DNA of 64,000 nt from Ambrosia x helenae (taxonomy: Eukaryota > Streptophyta > Magnoliopsida > Asterales > Asteraceae): the NCBI GenBank assembly GCA_030844895.1, contig CM061225.1, positions 98,433,188 through 98,497,187 of the forward strand. The letters are read 5' to 3'. A program made the translations under genes and the position numbers. Below, in pieces: positions 12,244 through 21,960 of the stretch (positions are counted from its first letter, which is position 1; each line of letters opens with the position of its first letter). The notes under the pieces are model-generated. The model worked only from the letters and a program-made list of their open reading frames with translations, had not been told where the DNA came from and did no database searches.

Positions 12244-13045
12244 TTAATATTAATTATTAATGGAGTGGAAGGAAGAGGAATGAAGCAAAAGGGCAATCTT
12301 TTAATATAACTTTTCTTCCAAAATGAAAGGAAGTAAAAGGAAGGAAAATGAAAACAAAAAAACGTTTATCATTTACTATTTTACCCTCATACTTAAATTA
12401 TTACAATACACAATAGAGGTATAACTGTAAAATTAAACCTTTCTTTTCTCTTCCTTTCAACTCGGGAACACTATTTTACCCTCATACTTAAATTATTACA
12501 ATACACAATAGGGGTATAACTGTAAAATTAAACTTTTCTTTTCTCTTCCTTTCAACTCGGGAACACATAGAGTATTTACTTTCTTTTCCTTTCCTTCAAA
12601 CTCGAGAACATGAAATTAAGTCATATAGTTTCTTTTCCTCCTTAGTTAATATTAATTATTAATGGAGTGGAAGGAAGAGGAATGAAGCAAAAGGGCAATC
12701 TTTTAATATAACTTTGCTTCCAAATGAAAGGAAGTAAAAGGAAGGAAAATGAAAACAAAAAAACGTTTATCATTTACTATTTTACCCTCATACTTAAATT
12801 ATTACAATACACAATAGAGGTATAACTGTAAAATTAAACCTTTCTTTTCTCTTCCTTTCAACTCGGGAACACTATTTTACCCTCATACTTAAATTATTAC
12901 AATACACAATAGGGGTATAACTGTAAAATTAAACTTTTCTTTTCTCTTCCTTTCAACTCGGGAACACATAGAGTATTTACTTTCTTTTCCTTTCCTTCAA
13001 ACTCGAGAACATGAAATTAAGTCATATAGTTTCTTTTCCTCCCTT
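12242..13045. repeat. tandem duplication of 402 bp containing a nested ~95-bp duplication
   Basis: The unit starting AGTTAATATTAATTATTAAT at 12242 recurs at 12644, nearly identical. Inside each unit a ~95-bp segment (from 12375 and 12470 in the first) is itself doubled. The near identity implies the 402-bp event is recent and followed the smaller one. Confidence 0.9.
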
Positions 13046-13164
13046 TCTTTTCTCTCATAAATTATCTTTCTCTTCTTTCCTTTTCGTTAGTAAACTTCGG
13101 AACACAGCGTAAGTTTTTATTAACCACATATATATGAATTTAGGTTTTCACCTTGTGGAAGTGT

Positions 13165-13360
13165 TCTAGACCATTATAAATTATGGAAATCAGTTCGTTC
13201 ATAAATAGTTGAAGTTTCGGATCATTGTTCTTCTAAAAGAGGCTTACCAGCACGTCCCAAGCTTCCTTTGGTGTCGCCTTGTCTCGAATATGACCAAGTA
13301 GTTCTTTTTCAAATGTCTCGGATTCAATCGCTTTCCTAATCATGTTCCATTTGTGCAAGG
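13165..13360 (-). pseudogene. copia gag fragment
   Basis: Minus-strand translation gives ELLGHIRDKATPKEAWDVL preceded by WNMIRKAIES-like sequence, typical of the UBN2-type gag of Ty1/copia elements. It is an isolated fragment with no LTR or pol nearby. Confidence 0.7.
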
Positions 13361-14450
13361 GCGGATACAGGTAACCAGGGGGCGTCTGTTACCCCTCGAT
13401 TATCTTGGAAAAGTGGAAAAATTTTGTTTTAAGGTACTTTTATAAAATGTTACCCCTAAAACAAATTTTTTGTTACCCCATAAAATAATTTTTTTTATAA
13501 AATGTTACACCTTATTTTATTTTCTAGACCCGCCAGTGCACACCACTTGTGTATGGTTACATTGTATCTAACATGTTAATTACCTAATACTTGTAACTTG
13601 TTGGACCCGAACCATCCACCTCTTTAAAGTTGTAAAAATTATAAATTAATACATGATAAATTAATAACCTCGATAAAATTAATAATTTGTCCAATCTTAA
13701 GTTGGGACCAGTACAAAATTGTACCTCAATCGATAAAATAATAAGATAATAACTTTTTTGAAATTTCAGTGTTTATATATTGGTCCCAACGAAACTATGA
13801 ATTAATAATTACTAAAAGATTTCAAATTCTAAGATTGTCTAGTAAAAAATGAATCTATAGTCACTTGTTTTTTTTGTTTGTTAAACTTCAAATCTATATT
13901 GATTTCATCTTTGAATTTTATTAGTGTACTTAAGAGTTGGGGCATTGTTTTCATTGTTGATTGGTCATGGTAGAATTTTTTATTTTGAGATGATACTTTT
14001 GATTTTGGGCAAAACAAGATTAAGAATATAGAGGAAGGTTCTTGTCCGAATGAATCTTATCCTACAAATAACCTTTAACGTGAGAAGTGAAGGAGGGAAT
14101 TTGTATTTTAGTACTTAAATCTAAAAAAAAAATGTAGAGTAATTACTCTAATGACGTAATTATGCTATTTTTTTAAAATTTTTTATATTATTCATCTAAA
14201 AAGCATGTTTAAGCCGATGTAAAAAAAATCAATAAAAAAATCTTCCCTTCATTTCTCATGTTTAATAGGTTAAGTTTATTTGTATTTGATTTTTATTTTA
14301 AAAATATATATGTTTTTATGGTAAAACAATTATGAAAATAAATTACAGAATTTTGAGATGACTTTGGGGTGGGTTGTGGGTGGCTACTGGCTAGTGGACT
14401 GTTTATAGCCATGGACTACAATAAATCGTGCTGCAAAAGACATTCAGTAA

Positions 14451-14751
14451 GACTATAAGGAGTGGAGGGGGAAGAGGGCGTGATCCGCAATGTGATACTT
14501 GTAAGGCCCGTGTTTGAAGGTTGACAATTGTGGGGAGAGGAATGGGGAAGGGAGTGAAGATAATAATATTATATTATTTAAATTGGGTGTTAAAGTTAAA
14601 AAAAAAAAAAAAAAACAAACCAATCAACTTGCTGAACATCCACGCCCATGAGATCTTCCCCGCCCAAGGGGCTTCCCCCTTCCACGCCAAGGTGGGGTGG
14701 TGTATTTGGCTTGAAGGAGTTTCCCCGCCAGCGCACACCACTTGTGTATGG
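14451..14751. mobile_element. PIF/Harbinger-like MITE
   Basis: The element starts GACTATAAGGAGTGG after TAA and ends CCACTTGTGTATGG before TTA. Sister copies lie at 15606 and 18467. Confidence 0.55.
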
Positions 14752-15605
14752 TTACATTGTATCTAACATGTTAATTATCTAATAATACTTGTAACTTGTT
14801 GGATCTAAACCATCCACCTCTTTAATATTGTAAAAATTATAAATTAATACATGATAAATTAATAACCTCGATAAAATTAATAATTTGTCCAATCCTAAGT
14901 TGGGACCAGTACAAAATTGTACCTTAATCGATAGAATAATAAGATAATAACTTTTTTGAAATTTAAGTGTTTATATATTGGTCCCAATGAAACTATGAAT
15001 TAATAATTACTAAAAGATTTCAAATTCTAAGATTGTTTAGTAAAAAATGAATCTATAGTCACTTTTTTTTTTTTTGTTAAACTTCAAATCTATATTGATT
15101 TTATATTTAAATTTTATTAGTGCACTTAAGAGTTGGGGCATTGTTTTCATTGTTGATTAATCATGGTAGAATTTTTTATTTTGAGATGATACTTTTGATT
15201 TTGGGCAAAACAAGATTAAGAATATAGAGGAAGGTTCTTGTGCGAATGAATCTTATCCTACAAATAACCTTTAACATGACAAGTGAAGGAGGAAATTTGT
15301 ATTTTAGTACTTAAATCTAGAAAAAAATAGTGTAGAGTAATTACTCTAATGACGTAATTATGCTTGAATCGATGTAAAAAAAATCAATAAATAAATCTTC
15401 CTTTCACTTCTCATGTTTTATAGGTTAAGCTAATTTGTATTTGATTTTTATTTTAAAAATATATATGTTTTTATGGTAAAACAATTATGAAAATAAATTA
15501 CAGAATTTTGAGATGACTTTGGGGTGGGTTGTGGGTGGCTACTGGCTAGTGGACTGTTTATTGCCATGGACTACAATAAATCGTGCTGCAATAGACATTT
15601 AGTAA

Positions 15606-15916
15606 GACTACAAGGAGTGGAGGGGAACAGGGGCGTGATGCGCAATGTGACACCTGTAGGGCTCGTGTTTGAAGGGTGAAAAATGTGAGGAAAGGAATGG
15701 ACAAAGAGGGTGAAGAGAATAATATTATATTATTTAAATTGTGTGTTAAAGTTAAAAAAACAAAACAAACCAATCAACTTGCTGAACATCGATCCACCCC
15801 CGCCCCACGCCCATGAGATCTTCCCCACCCAGGGGGCTTCCCCCTTCCACGCCAAGGTGAGGTGGTGTATTGGGCTTGAAGGAGTTCCCCCGCCAGTGCA
15901 CACCACTTGTGTATGG
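15606..15916. mobile_element. PIF/Harbinger-like MITE
   Basis: Second copy of the 14451 element in the next tandem unit, starting GACTACAAGGAGTGG after TAA. Confidence 0.55.
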
Positions 15917-16049
15917 TTACATTGTATCTAACATGTTAATTACCTAATACTTGTAACTTTTTGAACCTAAACCATCCACCTCTTTAATATTGTAAAAATT
16001 AAACTATGTATTAATTTGAAATGAATTTTCTACTGTTCATCAACAGTAA

Positions 16050-16341
16050 GGCTGGGAGGTGTGCCTTCGGGGAGATAGCTCGGGGATGTGATGTGGCGTT
16101 GGGGGGCCGAACGAAACACCGCCCCCCCGATTTGATTTCGGGAAAAACGGGGAATTATCACGATCACACCGTTTGATTTGATTGGTTATTGTTTTTATAT
16201 TATTATTTTTTGTAAAGGAAGGGGGAAGGGGGAAGGAGGGGGAACCATTTCGTTGGTTTGGGGGAGAGAAGGGGGAAAATGATGTGGCGCTTACGTGGTA
16301 TTTGAGGGAGTTGGGGGAAAAGGGGAGCACACCATATAGTC
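16050..16341. mobile_element. PIF/Harbinger-like MITE (292 bp)
   Basis: The termini GGCTGGGAGGTGTGC and, inverted, GACTATATGGTGTGC are flanked on both sides by TAA (16047-16049 and 16342-16344), the 3-bp target duplication of this superfamily. The frames across it on both strands are GC-rich chance ORFs. Confidence 0.7.
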
Positions 16342-16684
16342 TAACTACATCCATGGCATTTTCGTGATTTATGGTATTTCACCATCTGCAGCGTTTTAAA
16401 CGTGTCAACTCCATCGGAAACGTGTCAACACCCAACCATTACACTTATCTTTTTCCTTTTCCCAAAACGCCACCTCCACCCACATAAACTAATATATGTC
16501 TTACCCCTGTCTTAAGACTATAAGGAGTGGTGGGGGGAAGAGGTGGGGGGAAGCGCCATGTGGCACTTGTGGGTCCCTTTTGGGGGGGAAAATAATTGTG
16601 GGGAGTGGAAGGGGGGGAAGAGGTGGGGGGAAGTGACACTTGGCATTTCTTTTTTCTTTTTTTTTTCTTTTTTTTATAAATTAA

Positions 16685-16726
16685 ATAATAATAATAACAA
16701 TAACAATAATAATAATAATAATAATA
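16685..16726. repeat. (AAT)n microsatellite
   Basis: AAT units with two AAC interruptions, inside the PIF-like element. Confidence 0.9.
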
Positions 16727-17030
16727 TAAACCGGAAAATATAATAAATTAATAAAAAAATAATTAATATTAAGTTAATAAAAAAATAATTAATATTAAAG
16801 TAATAAAATTTTAATTAGTATTTAATTTTACACTTTGAATTTCAAATTTTCCCACCACTGCTCCACACAGTACAAACATTAATTTTTCCCACCCAGAAGT
16901 TTGAATTTGAAATTTTGAATTTGAAACTCTGAATTTCAAAGTTTCCCCCCCCACTGCTTCATCCTTCTAACCCTATAAATACAACACCTTACCAAATTCT
17001 CAGTCACACATATTCCTCTTCCCTAAAGCA

Positions 17031-17352
17031 ATGAATAACATGGGTGACGGTTTTCAAGCAGGAGCTGCTGGCCCGTCTAATATCCGGCAGTATTCTCGCC
17101 GGTATCCCAGGGGACGGGGCCGCCCAACAGCAAACTACCCCCATCCCCATCCCCCAAGACCATGGGACTTCCCCAACTGAGGGGGACTTGGAAGCCCTGA
17201 GGGAGATTGAGGAGGAGGAGTACTACTATAACCAACCTACCCCTCGTAGTGAGTACTACTACTTCCCCTCAGATGCGAGATCTGATGGACGGGACAGCTC
17301 ACGTTCCGTCTCACCCGAGTACTACTTCCCCTGGGACAACTACTCTCCATAG
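17031..17352 (+). pseudogene. small basic/acidic ORF of the PIF-like element, frameshifted
   Basis: ATG at 17031 lies ~55 bp after a TATA box and opens a frame with a basic patch, SNIRQYSRRYPRGRGR, which stops at about 17175. A +1 frame then continues with an acidic, tyrosine-rich tail (EGDLEALREIEEEEYYYNQ) to 17352. A single-base shift in a C run near 17170 would join them. The basic patch resembles SNVRRYSRRGRR in the MULE ORF at 39911-40324, which is also followed by an acidic segment. No known domain is recognised. Confidence 0.5.
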
Positions 17353-17824
17353 TGGAGAAAATTAGGATTAATAATTAATTTAGGATTTATTTATGTTTAA
17401 ATAAGTAATTTAGGAGTTATTTATGTTTAAATAAGTAATTTAGGAATTATTAGGATTATGTAATGGTTGTTTTAGTGTGTAATGGTTATTAAGTAATTTA
17501 ATTATGTAATGTTTGTTATTTATTTTTTTTATTTAATTTAATTTTTTTTTTTAAAAACGGCCTTCAAAATGAATTAAATGTTGTGTTTTTTTTTTTAATT
17601 TCTAAAATTTCTTTTTTTTTTTAATAAAACAGATTGTTGGTTTTTTTTTAATAAATTAAATCTATTCATAATGGTCATCCAATCATCAACCGCCACGTGT
17701 CCCTCCTCTCCCCCCCACGCCAGTGCTCTCCTCCCGCCCTCAGCCCCACGCCGGTCATCCCGCCCCTATGGCGGCGGTGTTCCCCCCCTCTCCCGCCCTT
17801 CTCCCGCCCCCACTCCCACTAGTC

Positions 17825-18206
17825 TAATAACAAAGAAAGAGAGAGAGAAAGAGACAGTCAGAGAAAGGTTGAGCGTGAGAGAGATGGAGAAAGTTAGAGG
17901 TTAATGAGGACAAAGCCTCATATACTTCGGCGGTATTGACGATGGGGTGTTTTTTAGATGAATACATGGTTCGGTGACGACGACGGGATGCGGTATTGAA
18001 AATTGCTTTTGCTTTCCTTTTCCTTTTTTTATAAAGTTTATTAATGAATCTCTACTTATAATTGTTGTATCTAAATTCAGTTTCATGTACCTCATGACAA
18101 TACGTTTTAATAAAAGAATAATCATCTTGTGACGTTTAATGTAAAGCTGGTGCAAGGTGGTGCATGTTCTCTACACTAGGGATGAGCTCGGGACGGGATC
18201 GGTACC
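17825..18206. other. spacer with a GA-rich tract, no gene seen
   Basis: This stretch holds a purine-rich run (about 17830-17900) and ordinary AT-rich sequence. It ends where the tandem repeat resumes. Confidence 0.45.
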
Positions 18207-18466
18207 GATGTAAAAAAGCATGTTTGAACCGATGTAAAAAAAATCAATAAAAAAAATCTTCCCTTCACTTCTCATGTTTAATAGGTTAAGCTAATTTGTA
18301 TTTGATTTTTATTTTAAAAATATATAGGTTTTTATGGTAAAACAATTATGAAAATAAATTACAGAATTTTGAGATGACTTTGGGGTGGGTTGTGGGTGGC
18401 TACTGGCTAGTGGACTGTTTATAGCCATGGACTACAATAAATTCAGCTGCAATAGACATTCTGTAA

Positions 18467-18782
18467 GACTATAAGGAGTGGAAGGGGAAGAGAGGCGTGA
18501 TGCGCAATGTAACACTTGTAGGGCTCATGTTTGAAGGGTGAAAATTCTGGGGAGAGGAATGGGAAAAGGGGATGAAGAGAATAATATTATATTATTTAAA
18601 TAGTGTGTTAAAGTTAAAAAAAAAACAAAACAAAACAAACCAATCAACTTGCTGAACATCGATCCGCCCCACGCCCATGAGATCTTCCCCGCCCAAGGGG
18701 CTTCGCCCTTCCACGCCAAGGTGGAGTGGTGTATTGGGCATGAAGGAGCCCCCCCCCCCCCCCCCCCCCCCCCCACCCCCCA
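18467..18782. mobile_element. PIF/Harbinger-like MITE with expanded C tract
   Basis: Third copy of the 14451-type element. Where the sisters have four or five Cs, this copy has 26 consecutive Cs (18749-18774), and its right end is altered. Confidence 0.5.
18749..18774. repeat. C26 homopolymer
   Basis: 26 uninterrupted Cs. This could be a real expansion or an assembly or sequencing error. Confidence 0.9.
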
Positions 18783-19065
18783 CACACTCCGGATACACTA
18801 ATGGGCTAGAAATATGTTGGACAACATTTATGGATTGGACAATAGTGGTCTGCAGTAGATAATCAAGGATTGCCAATAGCCCAATAATAACATACCGGCA
18901 TGTGATTGAATGACCCAAAAATCCAATAAACCCTGTGATCTAAATTCAAAATAATCATTATTCATACCATGCAAGAAACCATGTGATTGAATCGCCCAAA
19001 CTATACACAAATACATTCAAAATGTAGATTTTAATAATATAGTCTTTTATGAGATTGACTTCTTA

Positions 19066-19265
19066 GACCGACCATAGTGGTCTAAGATATTAGCGCCCCT
19101 CCCTCTTTTTTCATTGGCTCAACCCACTCCCAAGAAATCAACGCCCAATTTCGGCGCGAAAAATTTCACGCCACAGACCAAAAACCATATTTAGCGCCCA
19201 GGGGGCGGTGTAGAGGCGCTAATGGGGCATTTAACTCCCCTTTCATTTCTCCATTACGGGTGGTC
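19066..19265. mobile_element. PIF/Harbinger-like MITE (200 bp)
   Basis: The inverted termini GACCGACCATAGTGG and GACCACCCGTAATGG are flanked by TTA on both sides (19063-19065 and 19266-19268). Internal GC-rich words (TAGCGCC/GGCGCTA) are also inverted. Confidence 0.72.
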
Positions 19266-19873
19266 TTAGAAGTTATTGACTTCACTACCAGAGGTTGTTT
19301 CCCGGGATCTAGCCTCGGGTCATCTTCTAACTAGTTTCTCTACAAGTTACACCACCATTCAAAAGTAAAAAAAAAAAAAAAAAAAAAGAGGGGGGGGGGG
19401 GGGGGGGGGGGGGCTAGAACTGGTCCAACCCGACTACAAGGGTTCATTTGCTAGAATTTATATCAACAGTTTCTATTTCGGTTTTAAGTAGCATCTGAAG
19501 GAATTCGATAAGATTGTTACACACAAAATTAGTGCCCCATATTCTAAGCTGAAATTTCATTAATCCTTTTTGTTTCTCAGAATTTTAGTTGAATTAAGAT
19601 CCAATGAGAGGGGATGACAAATTGTTTGAAGATTTGGTTGCTATAATACATGCTGGAAAAGAAGAAGCACATGCTAGATATGGATTTTATTGTATCAGCA
19701 GAGAAAACTGTAAACTATAATTATTGCATGAATTGCAGTATGCGATAATGATACATACAACACCTACAGGTAATAACATGGCATTTATCGCTTAAAACAT
19801 AAAGGTGCTTTATCCGCGAGCACAACTAATACCATAGGCAGTAGTTGTCCTGCACTTTCGAACGTTGAATAGA
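19266..19873. other. spacer with an A21/G24 tract, no gene seen
   Basis: Only the homopolymer pair at 19367-19413 stands out (21 As, then GAG, then a G run of 24 in all). The rest is AT-rich sequence downstream of the second peptide gene. Confidence 0.5.
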
Positions 19874-20727
19874 CTATGGCATATTTCTATGTGATGGGGG
19901 TGGTGGGGTTGACTCATACTTTGGTGGTCTACGTGATTGAGGTCGATTTACAGCTCTATAGTGTGGACCGGTTGGTGGGGTACTGTCAGTAGACCTGCGC
20001 TTCAGTTTACCATTCGTTATATACCTTTCCCCGCCTGCAAACACAATCATTTTAGTTGCATAAATGAAACACAATTATTGTTCATGCATGCATAAGTGGG
20101 GCTAGCTGAGGGGTTGTTTGTCAATATGGGTAAATGTTGAACTAGTAAGAGGTCTGAACCGTTCAGACTTAGGGGCTGTTTGGTTGATTAAGTATTGAAT
20201 TATTAAGATGTCTGAATGGTTAAATGCTCTGAATGGTTTAGCTATACACAAAGTCTGAATGATTTAGCTTTTAACCATTATACTCAGAGCCTTTTTTAGG
20301 TTGAAACAAATAGTCTGAATGCTGAACCATTCAGAGCTGAATGGTTCAGAGCCTCGTTAAGATACTAACAAACAGGCCCTTAGTATAATGCTTACCCATT
20401 CAGAGGCAAATATCTGGCTGATTCAGACATCTACTCGCGAAACAAATAGTTTGAATAAACTATGTCTAACGGATTCAAATATCTGTCTCATTAAGAGCTG
20501 AAACAAACGGTTGGCATAGGCTCTCACCTCGTGGGAGGTGTTGGGTTCAATCACAAGCAAAGTGATAATTTGGTGTAATTTAGTATGGAGTATCTGTTGT
20601 GATGTAACATTAGTTGTTCAAAAAAAAAATATATGTATGTATGTGTGAATTTATGGATAAGTGTACTTGAGGATGAGATGATTAAGAGGAACGAAATCAA
20701 CATTATCAGAACAACGTTGTTTCCCAT
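19874..20727 (-). CDS. small secreted proline-rich precursor (paralogue B, 73 aa)
   Basis: Exon 1 (20727-20667) encodes MGNNVVLIMLISFLLIISSS, a textbook signal peptide. Exon 2 (20034-19874) follows ...TTTGCAG and encodes a basic, proline-rich, cysteine-free region with two related segments, STPPTGPHYR and STPPPPSHRNMP, before TAG. The phase-1 intron matches paralogues A and C. The donor here is A|GTACAC, weaker than the GTAAGT of the other two. Compared with C it lacks four bases at the junction, so splicing may be inefficient. The 632-bp intron carries an old SINE with two MITEs. The repeated STPP...H segment could be the processed peptide. This is inference, and no named family fits. Confidence 0.65.
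20110..20510. mobile_element. MITE inside the SINE (outer)
   Basis: The left terminus GGGGTTGTTTGTC is echoed, inverted, near 20495-20510 (CCGTTTGTTTCAG). It is absent from the orthologous SINE in paralogue C, which gives the empty site. It contains a second MITE of the same kind. Confidence 0.55.
20172..20379. mobile_element. MITE inside the outer MITE (inner, 208 bp)
   Basis: The termini GGGGCTGTTTGG and, inverted, GGGCCTGTTTG are flanked by TTA at 20169-20171 and 20380-20382. The interior is rich in TCTGAATGGTT words in both orientations. Confidence 0.68.
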
Positions 20728-20990
20728 GTCGAGATCTTTCAGCTCAAATTAGGTATTTTAATTAGCAATGTATATATTAATATATATGGTTATGAAACAT
20801 CTTCGAGTAAATGATACTCGTCACAAATTTTTGTATTTTCTTGTTTTTTTTATTTAAATTTGTTTATGAGTCTTTGCATAATAGTTGTAGTCAGTCAAGT
20901 CGTGGCGTAGCAAGTGTGCAAGGATATGTACAAGCTACTACAGCTGTTATATATAGTAGAAGTCAACAGATGAACAGAAAGCTAAATGAG
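20728..20990 (-). promoter_or_regulatory. conserved upstream region of paralogue B
   Basis: About 260 bp upstream of the start codon is nearly identical to the region upstream of paralogue C, including an AT-rich TATA-like tract at about 20770-20788. The sequence TTATGAAAC.TCTTCGA is also found upstream of paralogue A (near 9128). On the coding strand a TTGACT (W-box core) lies at 20898-20893. Paralogue C has TTGACC at the same relative place. WRKY control is inference from these cores. Confidence 0.5.
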
Positions 20991-21016
20991 TTTTGTAGTT
21001 TTGTGATATATATATT

Positions 21017-21150
21017 ACTAGCTGACTACCCGGGAAGGTTTGGGGTTGAAAAATCTAATATGACTTAATAAAAAAAATGATAAAAAAAGAAAACATACCA
21101 AAAGTAAACTCACCGCACTTCGCTGCGGGAAACGTCTATTTCGTTAAGGG
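21017..21150 (-). mobile_element. Helitron terminal fragment
   Basis: CTAGCTGACTACCCGGGAAG at 21017 is the reverse complement of a Helitron 3' terminus like the one ending at 34564. A further GC hairpin (CCGCACTTCGCTGCGGG) follows. No 5' end was found. Confidence 0.45.
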
Positions 21151-21960
21151 TTTGGTGAAGCATTAGAGATAACATTAGGTCACCGTTGTTTGTACCTTTG
21201 TTGTCAAAGCCCGCTCATGCGCGCGTCTAGGCCCACTTTTCTTGCTCAACGTAGTTTTCTCGTTTCGCTTCAAAAGCCCTACTTTGAGGCCCTCATGTGC
21301 ATTTTCCAGGCGCTAAGTTCCGACGAAATTCCGGCAACACTACGCCAAAATAGGCCTACGGCCACACTTTTTCAAAAACTACCCTGCCACACTTTCGATT
21401 AAATGTGTGGCTAAAGGTCATCTTTCATATTACAAAACCTTGTAGCATAGTTTTTGCCACACATCTTATGTATTCATGTGTCCAATGTATAACAGTTCAA
21501 AACTTTAGTCACACTTTAAGAAAAAAATGTGACGTTTAGTAGCCACACTAGAAAATGTGTGGCCATTTATGATCTACTACCACATTATTTGTTTCATGTG
21601 ATAAAAAAACACATCTAATCAAAACCTTTAGCCACACATTAAGAAAAAACCGTGACATTTAGTAGCCACACTAGAAAACTGTGGCCAAATGTAATCTACA
21701 ATGACGGTATTTGTTTGATGGTGTAGCTAAAAGTTTAAACCTATGGCCACATATATTATAGTGTGACCAAAAGCTCGACAATAACCACACTTAAAATTAC
21801 AAAATTTTGTGTGGCTTTACATAAACATTCGTCACATTATGGTCACGTTTATTTTTGTGTGATTGAATGATAACAAATGTCATGTAAAATATGTGTGACC
21901 ACTAAGGTTACACAATAGTCACACTAATGTCATTGTTTAGTTTTGTGTGACGAAATGATA

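Larger units (their letters stand above)
16516..17824 (+). mobile_element. PIF/Harbinger-like element carrying a small ORF
   Basis: The left terminus is GACTATAAGGAGTGG, and the right terminus reads inverted as GACTAGTGGGAGTGG. The flanking trinucleotide is TAA at 16513-16515 and 17825-17827. The 1309-bp interior holds a TATA box (CTATAAATAC near 16972) and a broken small ORF, but no DDE transposase, so it is non-autonomous. An AAT microsatellite lies near its left end. Confidence 0.72.
13531..18782 (+). repeat. ~1.17 kb tandem repeat array, last unit interrupted
   Basis: Units start at 13531, 14726 and 15891 (periods 1195 and 1165 bp), each beginning CGCCAG.GCACACCACTTG. The third unit breaks off near 16002, and the end portion of a unit resumes at about 18207 after 2.2 kb of other elements. 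Each unit contains a PIF-like MITE (from 14451, 15606 and 18467). The spacing suggests unequal recombination between MITE copies. The open frames inside are not conserved as proteins. Confidence 0.85.
20096..20629 (+). mobile_element. SINE in the intron of paralogue B, split by MITEs
   Basis: The B-box-like GGGTTCAATCAC and the A-rich end match the SINE at 46624-46755, which sits at the same place in the intron of paralogue C. The insertion therefore predates the gene duplication. The A-box region is interrupted at 20110-20510. Confidence 0.65.
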
